From the NCBI RefSeq assembly GCF_028885415.1, contig NZ_CP118527.1, forward strand, positions 8,122,001 to 8,186,000: a DNA stretch of 64,000 nt, in the 5' to 3' direction. Position 1 is the first letter of the stretch, and every line of letters starts with the position of its first letter. The notes below the pieces were generated by a model that ran no database searches, was not told the DNA's origin, and was given only the letters and a program-made list of their open reading frames with translations. The position numbers and the translations under genes were made by a program. This DNA comes from Streptomyces coeruleorubidus. GTDB taxonomy: Bacteria; Actinomycetota; Actinomycetes; Streptomycetales; Streptomycetaceae. Of the stretch, positions 1-7,910 are shown piece after piece.

Positions 1-1651
1 GCTCGGCGTCCACCCCGTCGCTGACGAGCACCGCGATCTGCCGGGTCCGGATCGAACCGTCCCCGCGCAGCGACTCGAGACTGAGCGCGGGGGAGGCCTG
101 CTTGTTCGGAGCCTCCGCACCGGACGGCGCCGGCACGCCGACACCCCCCGCCACCTGCACCGCCAGCTCCCCGTCGACCTTGGCCAGGTGCTCGACCGTA
201 CGCGCCCGCACGGTCATCGCGCCCACCTTGCCGAGCTCGAACCGGAACGCCTCGACGATGTGCTGCTTCTCCCAGTCCGCCATGCTGTTCCAGAACATCG
301 CCGGCTGGCTGTAGTGGTCCTGGAAGCTGGGGCTGCGGCGCCGGATCTTGTGGCCGTCCACCCGTTCGGCGTAATGCGTGTAGGCGCTCCCCCCGGCCCC
401 CGCGTGGGCCGGGCAGCCCCCGCCGAGCGAGTTCGGGAAGTAGTTCGTGCCGGAGTGGATCGCGCTCTGGTGGTAGCCGTCGCGCTGGTTGTTGCGCACC
501 GGCGCGACCGGCCGGTTCACCGGCAGCTGCGAGAAGTTCGGCCCGCCGAGCCGTATCAGCTGGGTGTCCAGGTAGGAGAAGTTCCGCGCCTGGAGCAGCG
601 GGTCGTTGGTGAAGTCGATGCCGGGGACGACGTTGGCCGTGTGGAAGGCGACCTGCTCGGTCTCCGCGAAGAAGTTCTCCGGGTTGCGGTCCAGCACCAT
701 CCGGCCGATCGGCCGCACCGGCACCTGCTCCTCCGGGATGATCTTCGTCGGATCGAGCAGATCGAAGTCGAACGCGAACTCGTCCTCCTCCGGCACGAGT
801 TGCACGCCCAGCTCCCACTCGGGGTACTCGCCCGCCTCGATCGCGTCCCACAGGTCACGCCGGTTGAAGTCCGGATCGCGGCCCTGGCACTCCTGCGCCT
901 CGTCCCACACCAGTGAGTGCACGCCGAGCCGCGGCTTCCAGTGGAACTTCACGAACGTGCCCTTGCCGTCCGCGTTGACGAACCGGAAGGTGTGCACGCC
1001 GAAGCCCTGCATCATGCGGTAGCTGCGCGGGATCGCCCGGTCCGACATCAGCCACATGATCGCGTGCAGCGTCTCGGGCTGGAGCGACACGAAGTCCCAC
1101 AGGGTGTCGTGCGCGGACGCGCCCGTCGGGATGTCGTTGTGCGGCTCGGGTTTCACCGCGTGCACGAAGTCGGGGAACTTGATGCCGTCCTGGATGAAGA
1201 AGACCGGGAAGTTGTTCCCGACCAGGTCGTAGTTCCCCTCCGACGTGTAGAACTTGGTCGCGAAGCCGCGCACGTCCCGCACGGTGTCCGCCGAGCCCTT
1301 CGGGCCCTGCACGGTCGAGAACCGTACGAACACGGGCGTCCGCACGGCCGGGTCCTGGAGGAACGCCGCGCGGGTGAATTCCGCGCAGGACTCGTACGGT
1401 TCGAAATAGCCGTACGCGCCCGCGCCCCGCGCGTGCACCACCCGCTCCGGGATCCGCTCGTGGTCGAAGCGGGTGAGCTTCTCCCGGAAGTGGAAGTCCT
1501 CCATCAGCGTCGGACCGCGCTCGCCCGCCGCCAGGGAGTCGTCGGTGTGGTCGACCTCGACGCCCTGGTCGGTGGTGAGCGGCCCGCCGGCCGGATCGTC
1601 CGCCCTGAGCGCCTCGCGCTGCTCCTGTTTCCGGTCGGCGGGAGAAGCCAT
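1..1651 (-). CDS. katE: Large-subunit (clade 2) catalase, C-terminus beyond window edge
   Basis: Heme catalase that dismutates hydrogen peroxide; it runs off the left edge. Reading from the ATG at 1651 the first 550 residues are visible. The catalytic His is about residue 73 in RVVHARG, the distal Asn about 147 in GNNFPVFF, and the heme-ligand Tyr about 360 in RNFSY. The chain continues past the roughly 480 residues of small catalases and enters a segment reading [14 protein letters not shown], the start of the DJ-1/class I amidotransferase-like C-terminal domain of HPII-type large catalases. The start overlaps the stop of the DJ-1 gene (TGATG), so the two are translationally coupled. It is the last gene of an apparent four-gene operon. 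The katE symbol is by family resemblance. Confidence 0.93.
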   Translation of the reverse strand, partial: MASPADRKQEQREALRADDPAGGPLTTDQGVEVDHTDDSLAAGERGPTLMEDFHFREKLTRFDHERIPERVVHARGAGAYGYFEPYESCAEFTRAAFLQDPAVRTPVFVRFSTVQGPKGSADTVRDVRGFATKFYTSEGNYDLVGNNFPVFFIQDGIKFPDFVHAVKPEPHNDIPTGASAHDTLWDFVSLQPETLHAIMWLMSDRAIPRSYRMMQGFGVHTFRFVNADGKGTFVKFHWKPRLGVHSLVWDEAQECQGRDPDFNRRDLWDAIEAGEYPEWELGVQLVPEEDEFAFDFDLLDPTKIIPEEQVPVRPIGRMVLDRNPENFFAETEQVAFHTANVVPGIDFTNDPLLQARNFSYLDTQLIRLGGPNFSQLPVNRPVAPVRNNQRDGYHQSAIHSGTNYFPNSLGGGCPAHAGAGGSAYTHYAERVDGHKIRRRSPSFQDHYSQPAMFWNSMADWEKQHIVEAFRFELGKVGAMTVRARTVEHLAKVDGELAVQVAGGVGVPAPSGAEAPNKQASPALSLESLRGDGSIRTRQIAVLVSDGVDAE

Positions 1652-2193
1652 CAGGCGGCCTCCTTGGCGAAGACGTCGAGGAAGGTCTCGCAGAACGCCT
1701 TCAGATCGTCCGGCTTGCGGCTGGTGACCAGCTTGCCCGCACCGTGGTCACAGACCTTCACCTGCTCGTCGACCCAGGTGCCGCCCGCGTTGCGGATGTC
1801 GGTCTGCAGGCTCGGCCAGGAGGTCAGCGACCGGCCCCGTACGACGTCCGCCTCGACCAGCGTCCACGGCGCGTGGCAGATCGCCGCCACGGGGCGGCCC
1901 TGCTCGAAGAAGTCCCGGACGAACGCGACGGCCTTGTCGTCCATCCGCAGGAAGTCCGGGTTGGCCACGCCGCCCGGCAGCACCAGAGCGCCGAACGAGC
2001 CCGGCGCGGCCTCGCCCACGACCTCGTCCACGGGGAAGGTGTCCGCCTTGTCGAGGTGGTTGAACGCCTGGATCTCCCCCTGCTTCGTCGACACCAGCAC
2101 GGGCTCGTGACCGGCGTCCTTCGCGGCCTGCCACGGATCGGTCAGCTCGACCTCCTCGACGCCCTCGGGTGCCACCAGAAATGCGATACGCAT
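1651..2193 (-). CDS. DJ-1/PfpI family protein
   Basis: A 180-residue single-domain DJ-1/PfpI superfamily protein. The nucleophile elbow AAICHAPW places the reactive Cys at residue 106, with His next to it, and an acidic residue near position 13 (GVEEVEL) matches the conserved Glu of the family. Members act as glyoxalase-like enzymes, deglycases, proteases or chaperones; the sequence alone does not choose between these. Start at ATG 2193, supported by AAAGGA about 11 bases upstream. The stop overlaps the catalase start by one base and the preceding membrane-protein stop is 5 bases away, so it sits inside an oxidative-stress operon. The catalase downstream itself ends in a DJ-1-like domain, so the operon carries two copies of this fold. 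Confidence 0.9.
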   Translation of the reverse strand: MRIAFLVAPEGVEEVELTDPWQAAKDAGHEPVLVSTKQGEIQAFNHLDKADTFPVDEVVGEAAPGSFGALVLPGGVANPDFLRMDDKAVAFVRDFFEQGRPVAAICHAPWTLVEADVVRGRSLTSWPSLQTDIRNAGGTWVDEQVKVCDHGAGKLVTSRKPDDLKAFCETFLDVFAKEAA

Positions 2194-2198
2194 GATGC

Positions 2199-2867
2199 TC
2201 AACGTCCTTTCCCGGAGCGCGCGGCAGTCCAGCGCGCCGCGTCGCTCCACGCGTTCTCGTCGTTCTTGCGGTTCCTGCGGCCCGTGCGCACGCACCGCAG
2301 CAACTCCTCGCCGTACGGCAGCAGCACGCACGTGCCGATCGCCGCGGCGATGCCCGCCAGATAGCCGCGCGACAGCGGCCGCCGGCGCGGCACCAGCCGC
2401 CACGCGTCGGGGTCCCCGCGGCCGCCGCGCAGCAGCGACTTCACCTGGTCGGCGTGCAGGCACATCAGGGAGGCCAGCGCCCCGAACGGCAGCGACTCCA
2501 GAAAGCTGTGGATGTGCTGCTCGACCGGCTTGACCTCCCGCTCGCTGTCGACGGCCGTGCGGACGTCCCACAGCGCCGTCGCCTCGTGCACCGCGGCACC
2601 ACCCAGCTGCACGCTCAACAGCAGCGGGTTCACCTCGTAGCGCAGCGTCAGCGCGATCGGGATGCCGACCTCGGCCATCATCAGCGAGTGGATCAAAGAC
2701 TCTTTGGTGCCCGCCGTCTCCTCGATACGGGTGCGCCGGTGCATCACCCAGTCGGCCACCCCGGGCACGAACCAGCTGGGCAGCAGCCCGTACAGCAGGT
2801 AGCGGGTCGTGGCGTCACCGACGTCGACGGTGGTGGCACTGATCTCCTTCGCCTGGCCGATGCTCAC
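2199..2867 (-). CDS. Conserved membrane protein with repeated His/acid motifs
   Basis: A 222-residue protein without a family I can name. GTG start at 2867 overlaps the stop of the CBS-domain gene (GTGA), with GGGGAGG just upstream. Several hydrophobic stretches (about residues 18-40, 60-100, 125-145 and 165-190) suggest a multi-pass membrane protein. His-plus-acid pairs recur: HRRTRIEE, HSLMMAE, HEATALWD, and HIHSFLE. That spacing recalls membrane di-metal proteins, but this is only a resemblance. The C-terminus is Arg-rich and likely cytoplasmic. Position between a CBS protein and DJ-1/catalase argues for a stress role, possibly metal or redox linked. Confidence 0.8.
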   Translation of the reverse strand: MSIGQAKEISATTVDVGDATTRYLLYGLLPSWFVPGVADWVMHRRTRIEETAGTKESLIHSLMMAEVGIPIALTLRYEVNPLLLSVQLGGAAVHEATALWDVRTAVDSEREVKPVEQHIHSFLESLPFGALASLMCLHADQVKSLLRGGRGDPDAWRLVPRRRPLSRGYLAGIAAAIGTCVLLPYGEELLRCVRTGRRNRKNDENAWSDAARWTAARSGKGR

Positions 2868-3298
2868 GCACCTCCCCGGGCATCCGGCTCGGCGCGGCTG
2901 ATGTCCGCGAGCGCCGACGCGGGGGCCTCGGCCTCGGCCAGGTCGCCGAGGCTCACCATCCCCACCGGCAGCCCGTTCTCCACCACCGGCAGCCGGCGCA
3001 CGGCGTGCTCGCGCATCAGCGTGACCGCGGTCGTCACCGGATCGTCCGGCGTCACCGTCACCGGGTCCGGCGTGCACACCGACTGCACGCTCACCGTCAT
3101 CGGGTCGGCCCCGTCGGCCACCGCCCGCACCGTGATGTCACGGTCGGTGAGCACGCCGATCACGTCCTGCCCCTCGGCCACCACCACGTCGCCGATGTTC
3201 TGGGTGCGCATCAACTGCGCCGCCTCGACGAGCGAGGCGTCCGGGCGTACGGCGACCACACCCGGAGTCATCACGTCCTTCACCAACTCGGCCATCAC
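2864..3298 (-). CDS. Tandem CBS-domain protein
   Basis: A 144-residue protein made of two CBS modules (about residues 8-60 and 75-125), a Bateman pair that normally binds adenosyl nucleotides. Motifs such as VMTPGVVAV, GVLTDRDITVRA and LPVVENGLPVGMVSLGDLA are typical of the short stand-alone CBS proteins of Streptomyces. Start is GTG 3298 or ATG 3295, and GGAGG lies 6 or 9 bases upstream respectively. The stop overlaps the next gene's GTG, so this is the first gene of the CBS, membrane protein, DJ-1, catalase operon. Its ligand and partner are unknown. Confidence 0.9.
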   Translation of the reverse strand: MMAELVKDVMTPGVVAVRPDASLVEAAQLMRTQNIGDVVVAEGQDVIGVLTDRDITVRAVADGADPMTVSVQSVCTPDPVTVTPDDPVTTAVTLMREHAVRRLPVVENGLPVGMVSLGDLAEAEAPASALADISRAEPDARGGA

Positions 3299-3326
3299 TG
3301 AAGGCCTCCGTCCGTTCCCCCTCGGG

Positions 3327-3370
3327 CGGGGTGTACCGCGTGCGGGCCGGCCCGCACGCGGTACACCCCG
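3327..3370 (-). terminator. Perfect 44-bp palindrome, terminator or attenuator
   Basis: Two 22-base arms (3327-3348 and 3349-3370) are exact inverted complements with no spacer between them. It lies 9 bases beyond the stop of the DUF2795 gene and about 30 bases before the CBS gene start on the same strand. In RNA it would fold into a very stable GC-rich stem, as expected for a Streptomyces terminator without a U tract. Since no separate promoter is evident between the palindrome and the CBS gene, it could also attenuate read-through into the catalase operon. Confidence 0.75.
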
Positions 3371-3379
3371 GTGCGGTTC

Positions 3380-3781
3380 CTACGCGTACTCCTCCGGTCC
3401 GGTCTCCCGGGCCCGGATCAGGGCCTGGGCCAGCTCCTGGACATTGCCGTAGCGCTGCTGGCGCGGCAGCCGCTCCAGGGCCTCGACGAGGGCGTCGGGC
3501 GCCTGGTGGCCGCGCAGCTCGCGTACCAGGTCGCGCGCGCTGGCGGGGAACACCCGGCGGCCCAGGATCCGGGCCAGCTCCAGGCGCACCGACTCCAGGG
3601 ACGTCGGCGCACGGCTCGGCGTCACCGGCCCGTACGCGACCTCGGGGTCGTCCTCTGCGGCCGGCTCCGGGTCGTGCCACTCCTCACTGCGGGTGGGGTG
3701 CCCGGACCTGAGCAGCCCCTGGAGTTCATGCTTCATCTCGTCGTCACGGTGGACGCTCAGCCGGTCGCTGCCTCGCTGCAT
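3380..3781 (-). CDS. DUF2795 domain protein
   Basis: A 133-residue acidic protein whose C-terminal half (about residues 60-125) matches the DUF2795 pattern: a repeated segment ending in the P-A-S-A-R-D-L and L-P-R-Q-Q-R-Y-G-N-V-Q-E-L elements. The biochemical function is unknown; many Streptomyces copies sit next to stress genes. Start is ATG 3781 with GGAGGGAG about 5 bases upstream. The longer reading to 3850 would lack a ribosome site and overrun the promoter. A SigB-type promoter is found just upstream (3815-3839), and the perfect palindrome at 3327-3370 follows the stop. Confidence 0.82.
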   Translation of the reverse strand: MQRGSDRLSVHRDDEMKHELQGLLRSGHPTRSEEWHDPEPAAEDDPEVAYGPVTPSRAPTSLESVRLELARILGRRVFPASARDLVRELRGHQAPDALVEALERLPRQQRYGNVQELAQALIRARETGPEEYA

Positions 3782-3814
3782 GTCTCCCTCCAGACGTTCG
3801 GGGGTCCGCACCGC

Positions 3815-3839
3815 GTACCCGTACACCGCGAGCCGACAC
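3815..3839 (-). promoter_or_regulatory. SigB-type promoter for the DUF2795 gene
   Basis: On the minus strand GTGT (3839-3836), 15 bases, then GGGTAC (3820-3815) fits the SigB-group consensus GNNT-N14-16-GGGTAC exactly. It lies about 34 bases before the ATG at 3781. A SigB/F/G-type sigma gene sits at 6112. The assignment is by consensus only. Confidence 0.6.
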
Positions 3840-3940
3840 AGGCTCGTCACCCCGGATCGGTGCCGTCCGCACTGGTTTGCGCCACGGCCTGCGGGAGACC
3901 CGGATCACACCCCCCACTCATCTCTGGGGAAGGACACGTC

Positions 3941-4120
3941 ATGGCGATGCTCGCTGTGCTCATTCCGCTGTTCATGCTCGGAGTGGTGCTGGTGCTGGGC
4001 CGTTACGAGGAACTGCTGCTGCCGCAGGACGACGCCGACCGGCGAGAACCGGTCGGCGTGCCCCCCGCGGCCGCTACCTCTTCTCACGCCCCGGCAGGAA
4101 CTCCTGCATCTTCGCCTTGA
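3941..4120 (+). CDS. Small single-pass membrane protein
   Basis: A 59-residue protein starting at ATG 3941 behind GGGGAAGGA. Residues 2-20 form one strongly hydrophobic segment ending at GRYEELLLP. The rest is a charged then Ala/Pro/Thr-rich tail. No family is recognised. The last 47 bases overlap the 3' end of the convergent poxB-like gene, so the tail may be the less constrained part. The upstream 158 bases are shared with the divergent DUF2795 promoter. Confidence 0.6.
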   Translation: MAMLAVLIPLFMLGVVLVLGRYEELLLPQDDADRREPVGVPPAAATSSHAPAGTPASSP

Positions 4121-5867
4121 AGCCCTGCTTGACCACCGATCCCCGGTCCGAGTCGCCCTTCAGGATCGACGCGGCGGTCGCCTCCATCTGCTCCCAGGTG
4201 GCGTGCGGCGGGATCGGTGGGACGGCCGGATCGGTCAGGAACTCGACCACCGCGGGACCGTCCGCCTCCAGCGCGGCACGCCAGCCCGCCTCGACGTCCT
4301 CCGGCTTCTCCACCCGGATGCCGGTCAGCCCCAGGGAACGCGCGAACGCGGCGTACTGCACGTCCGGGAGCGCTTGCGACGGCAGGAACTGCGGCGCGCC
4401 CTCCATGGCCCGCATCTCCCACGTGACCTGATTCAGATCCTGGTTGTTCCACACGGCGACCACCAGCCGCGGGTCCTCCCACTGGTGGCGGTACTTCGCC
4501 GCCGTGATCAGCTCCGCCATCCCGTTCATCTGCATCGCCCCGTCGCCCACCAGCGCGATCGCGGGCCGGTCCGGGTGCGCGAACTTCGCGCCGATCACGT
4601 ACGGCACCCCGCAGCCCATCGTCGCCAGCGTGCCGGAGAGCGAGCCCCGCATGCCCGGCCGCATGGTCAGGTGCCGCGCGTACCAGTTCGCCGTCGAGCC
4701 CGAGTCGGAGGCGACGATCGCGTTGTCCGGCAGCAGCGGGTCCAGGGCGCGGGCCACGTACTCCGGATTGATCGGGTCGGCGTCGAGCCCCGCCCGGCGC
4801 TCCATCACGTCACGCCAGCGCGTCACATTGGCGCACACCGTGTCGTACCACTCGCGCCCGCGCCCCTCCTCGATCAGCGGGATCAGCCGCTCCAGCGTGG
4901 CCTTCGCGTCGCCGACCAGGTTCACCTCGTACGGGTAGCGCATCCCGACCATGTGCGGATCGATGTCGATCTGCACGCCCCGCGCCTTGCCGAACTCCGG
5001 CAGGAACTGGGTGTACGGGAACGACGACCCGATGGTCAGCAGCGTGTCGCAGTCCCGCATCAGCTCGTACGACGGGCGCGTGCCCAGCAGGCCGATCGAG
5101 CCGGTGACGTACGGCAGTTCGTCGCTGAGGACGTCCTTGCCGAGCAGCGCCTTGGCGACACCGGCGCCGAGCAGCTCGGCGATCCGCTCCACCTCGGCCC
5201 GCGCGCCGGCCGCGCCCTGGCCGACCAGGATGGCCACCTTGTCACCGGAGTTGAGGATCTCGGCGGCCCGCCGCACCGAGTCGTCGGAGGGGACCGCCGT
5301 CCATGAACTGCGGTCCAGGCTGGAGGGCACCATCTTGAACTCGTGCGTCGGCGGCGAGTAGTCGAGTTCCTGCACATCACCGGGGATGATGACCGCGGTG
5401 GGGCAGCGACGCGCGTACGCGGTGCGGATCGCCCGGTCCAGCACGTTGGGCAGCTGCTCCGGCACCGTCACCGTCTCCACGAACTCGGAGGCGACGTCCT
5501 TGTACAGCGTGTGCAGATCCACTTCCTGCTGGTAGGAGCCGCCCATCGCGGTGCGGTGCGTCTGGCCGACGATCGCCAGTACCGGAACATGGTCCAGCTT
5601 GGCGTCGTACAGGCCGTTCAGGAGATGGATCGCGCCCGGCCCGGACGTGGCCGTGCACACTCCGAGACGGCCGCTGAACTTGGCGTATCCGACTGCCTGG
5701 AACGCCGACATCTCCTCGTGCCGCGACTGCACGAAACGAGGCTCGTTCTCGGCCCGGCCCCATGCGGCGAGCAGACCGTTGATGCCGTCGCCCGGATAGC
5801 CGAAGACCTGCTCGACCCCCCATTCGCGCAACCGCTCAAGGACGTGGTCGGAGACCTTGGTGCTCAT
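4074..5867 (-). CDS. poxB: Thiamine-diphosphate-dependent pyruvate oxidase/dehydrogenase-like enzyme (PoxB family)
   Basis: A 597-residue member of the acetolactate synthase/pyruvate oxidase family. The N-terminal Pyr domain has the catalytic Glu in SRHEEMSAFQ (residue 51). The central domain follows, and the C-terminal PP domain shows the ThDP motif GDGAMQMNG with a downstream WNNQDLN. Best resemblance is to pyruvate dehydrogenase (quinone), which turns pyruvate into acetate and CO2 while reducing quinone at the membrane in stationary phase; other 2-oxo-acid substrates are possible. Start is ATG 5867 with GGGAGG 7 bases upstream; the longer open frame to 6254 overlaps the divergent sigma gene and is not used. 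It is monocistronic and divergent from the sigma factor. Confidence 0.9.
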   Translation of the reverse strand: MSTKVSDHVLERLREWGVEQVFGYPGDGINGLLAAWGRAENEPRFVQSRHEEMSAFQAVGYAKFSGRLGVCTATSGPGAIHLLNGLYDAKLDHVPVLAIVGQTHRTAMGGSYQQEVDLHTLYKDVASEFVETVTVPEQLPNVLDRAIRTAYARRCPTAVIIPGDVQELDYSPPTHEFKMVPSSLDRSSWTAVPSDDSVRRAAEILNSGDKVAILVGQGAAGARAEVERIAELLGAGVAKALLGKDVLSDELPYVTGSIGLLGTRPSYELMRDCDTLLTIGSSFPYTQFLPEFGKARGVQIDIDPHMVGMRYPYEVNLVGDAKATLERLIPLIEEGRGREWYDTVCANVTRWRDVMERRAGLDADPINPEYVARALDPLLPDNAIVASDSGSTANWYARHLTMRPGMRGSLSGTLATMGCGVPYVIGAKFAHPDRPAIALVGDGAMQMNGMAELITAAKYRHQWEDPRLVVAVWNNQDLNQVTWEMRAMEGAPQFLPSQALPDVQYAAFARSLGLTGIRVEKPEDVEAGWRAALEADGPAVVEFLTDPAVPPIPPHATWEQMEATAASILKGDSDRGSVVKQGFKAKMQEFLPGREKR

Positions 5868-6111
5868 GTACGACCTCCCGGACGTATGGGGACAGAGCCA
5901 GCTGTACGGGTCACCCTGCGCGACGGTGGAAAACCTCTCCGGGTTTGCGGGTGGGGGCCGGGGGCAGGCGCACCTCAGTGCTTCGGACAGGAGGCACGTC
6001 CGTGGGAGCGGCGAATCGCGCCGCCACCGGCGCTCCTGGTCCGCACCCAGTCGACGCGCTCCCACGGTGACCGTCCAACCCAGAGCACCTGCAAGGGAAT
6101 TGCGACGCATC

Positions 6112-6906
6112 ATGCCGATCCACACCAGCGCGAAGCAGCACCCCCACGACGACGCCCCCGACACCGCCGACGCCTTCCGCAAGCTCGCCACACTGCCCGA
6201 CGGACCTGAGCGCGACGCGCTCCGCGACGAGATCGTCGAGGCCTGGCTGCCCATGGCCGACCGCCTCGCCGGACGCTTCCGCAGCCGCGGCGAGAGCTTC
6301 GAGGACCTGCGTCAGGTCGCGGCCCTCGGCCTGGTCAAGGCCGTCGACCGGTACGACCCCGAGCTCGGCAACGCCTTCGAGAGCTACGCCGTGCCCACCG
6401 TCACCGGCGAGATCAAGCGGCACTTCCGCGACCATATGTGGACCCTGCACGTACCTCGCCGGGTCCAGGACCTGCGCAACCGCGTCCGGTTCGCGTCCCA
6501 GGACCTGTCCCAGACCATCTCCGGCCGACGGCCCACGGTGGCGGAGATCGCCGAGCACGCGAAGCTGAGCGAGGAGGACGTCAAGGTCGGCCTGGAGGCC
6601 CTGGAGAGCTTCACCGCCCTGTCCCTGGACGCGGAGCTGCCCGGCAGCGAGGACGGGTACTCCCTGAGCGACGCGCTCGGGTCGCCGGATCCGGCGCTGG
6701 ACACGGTCGTGGACCGTGAGGCGGTGAAGTCGCGGCTGGCGGCGCTGCCGGAGCGGGAGCGGGCGATTCTGTACATGCGGTTCTTCGGGGACATGACCCA
6801 GAGCCGGATCGCCGAGGAGCTGGGGATCTCGCAGATGCATGTGTCCCGGCTGATCAGCCGGTGCTGTGGGCGGGTTCGGGAGCAGGTCATGCGGGATGTT
6901 GCGTAG
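6112..6906 (+). CDS. RNA polymerase sigma factor, SigB/SigF/SigG group
   Basis: A 264-residue group 3 sigma factor. Region 2 is clear (FEDLRQVAALGLVKAVDRYDP, then FESYAVPTVTGEIKRHFRD). Region 3 follows (HVPRRVQDL...RRPTVAEIAEH), and region 4 carries LPERERAILYMRFFGDMTQSRIAEELGISQMHVSRL with its helix-turn-helix. Streptomyces has many such paralogues in stress response and morphology. Start ATG 6112 is chosen because the conserved part begins soon after; ribosome-site support is weak (AGGGAA about 14 bases up) and a TTG at 6100 is an alternative. No anti-sigma gene is adjacent, so control would be in trans. The neighbourhood of catalase, CBS and DUF2795 genes suggests a general-stress regulator. 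Confidence 0.93.
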   Translation: MPIHTSAKQHPHDDAPDTADAFRKLATLPDGPERDALRDEIVEAWLPMADRLAGRFRSRGESFEDLRQVAALGLVKAVDRYDPELGNAFESYAVPTVTGEIKRHFRDHMWTLHVPRRVQDLRNRVRFASQDLSQTISGRRPTVAEIAEHAKLSEEDVKVGLEALESFTALSLDAELPGSEDGYSLSDALGSPDPALDTVVDREAVKSRLAALPERERAILYMRFFGDMTQSRIAEELGISQMHVSRLISRCCGRVREQVMRDVA

Positions 6907-6995
6907 CACTGAGTTGCTCCGATTCACCCGGTTGAGTGGCACCGTCCCGCCAATTGGGGTCCGGCCGCGCGCGGCGTAGCAGGGGGCTGGCTGTG

Positions 6996-7017
6996 ATGGC
7001 AGAAGGGCTTTTCTGCC
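6996..7017. other. Short hairpin in the leader of the 7040 gene
   Basis: GGCAGAA and TTCTGCC form a 7-bp inverted repeat around a short loop, 22 bases before the start of the secreted protein gene. It may be a 5' UTR stem or the terminator of the sigma gene. Confidence 0.35.
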
Positions 7018-7039
7018 GTCGCCCGAAGGAGTTCGCTCC

Positions 7040-7741
7040 ATGCGCCGCACCCGCCACGCACTCTCCGTCGCCGTCCTGGCCGGCTCCGCCCTGGTGGGCT
7101 TCGCGCCGGTCGTGTCCGCCGAACCCGCCGCCGAGGTCAGTCCGGCCACCGTGGAGCCCGGGGGGACGCTCACCATCTCGGTCAGCTGTGATCCGACCGG
7201 GGGGTCGCCGCCCGACAGCGTCGACGCGACCTCGCAGGCCTTCGACGAGGGCACGGTCCCGCTGCGCAGGGTGACCGGCAACGACGACAAGGTGTCCGGC
7301 CCGGCCTATCGGGGGACGGCCCGTATCGCTCCCGCGGAGAACTTCGAGGGCGATCCGGACGCCCTCGGCGAGGACTCGGCGTGGACCGTCGACGGCACCT
7401 GCCCGGCCGCTCCCGGCGGGGAGGGCAAACAGTGGAGCGCGACGTTCACGGTGGCCCACAACGGTGGCCACCACAAGCCGTCGCAGCCCTCTCACCAGCC
7501 GACACACGAGCCCTCTCACCGGCCCACCCACAAGCCCTGCCCCGACGAACCACGCGACGAACAGCGGCACCACCACACCGAGTGCGGCGAAACGATCGTC
7601 CCACGCGGGGTACGCGCCGGCGACGGCGGTGCCTTCACCGACTCCGTGCCCGCCCTGGTCGCGGGCGGGGTGCTGATCGCGGGCGCGTTCGGCGCCGCCG
7701 TGCACCGCTTGCGCAACCGGGAGAGCGACCCGTACCGCTGA
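7040..7741 (+). CDS. Secreted, membrane-anchored surface protein with His/Pro-rich linker
   Basis: A 233-residue protein with a signal peptide (about residues 1-28, ending VVSAEPAA), a compact exported domain (30-140), then a low-complexity linker (about 145-185) rich in His, Pro, Ser and Thr in repeats such as PSHQPTHEPSHRPTHK. A C-terminal hydrophobic segment (ALVAGGVLIAGAFGAAVHRL) is followed by Arg residues. This is the layout of Streptomyces wall-spanning proteins that stay in the membrane without an LPXTG sorting signal; I see no LPXTG. ATG 7040 is preceded by GAAGGAG. The linker would span the peptidoglycan and could bind metal. Confidence 0.8.
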   Translation: MRRTRHALSVAVLAGSALVGFAPVVSAEPAAEVSPATVEPGGTLTISVSCDPTGGSPPDSVDATSQAFDEGTVPLRRVTGNDDKVSGPAYRGTARIAPAENFEGDPDALGEDSAWTVDGTCPAAPGGEGKQWSATFTVAHNGGHHKPSQPSHQPTHEPSHRPTHKPCPDEPRDEQRHHHTECGETIVPRGVRAGDGGAFTDSVPALVAGGVLIAGAFGAAVHRLRNRESDPYR

Positions 7742-7910
7742 CGCCCGGCGCGCACCACCGCCCCGGAAGCCCCCCGCTTCCCCCGGCCCGGCCCGCTCAT
7801 GCTGTGACCGTCACGACCCGCCGGGCGCCCATGGGGCGGCGGCGCCGTGGGTACTCAGTGGCCGAGGGTACGGGCTACAGGACACGGCACCAGGCACTGC
7901 GGAGGTACGA

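Noticed and set aside
5868..6254. N-terminal extension of the poxB-like protein
   Set aside because: It runs across the divergent promoter and into the sigma gene; the conserved protein starts at ATG 5867 behind GGGAGG.
7460..7580. CRISPR-like or tandem DNA repeat
   Set aside because: The repeats are codon-level His/Pro/Ser/Thr linker repeats in a surface protein, too short and irregular for an array.
7848..7854. GGGTAC before the aminotransferase-like gene as a SigB promoter
   Set aside because: No GNNT lies at 14-16 bases upstream.
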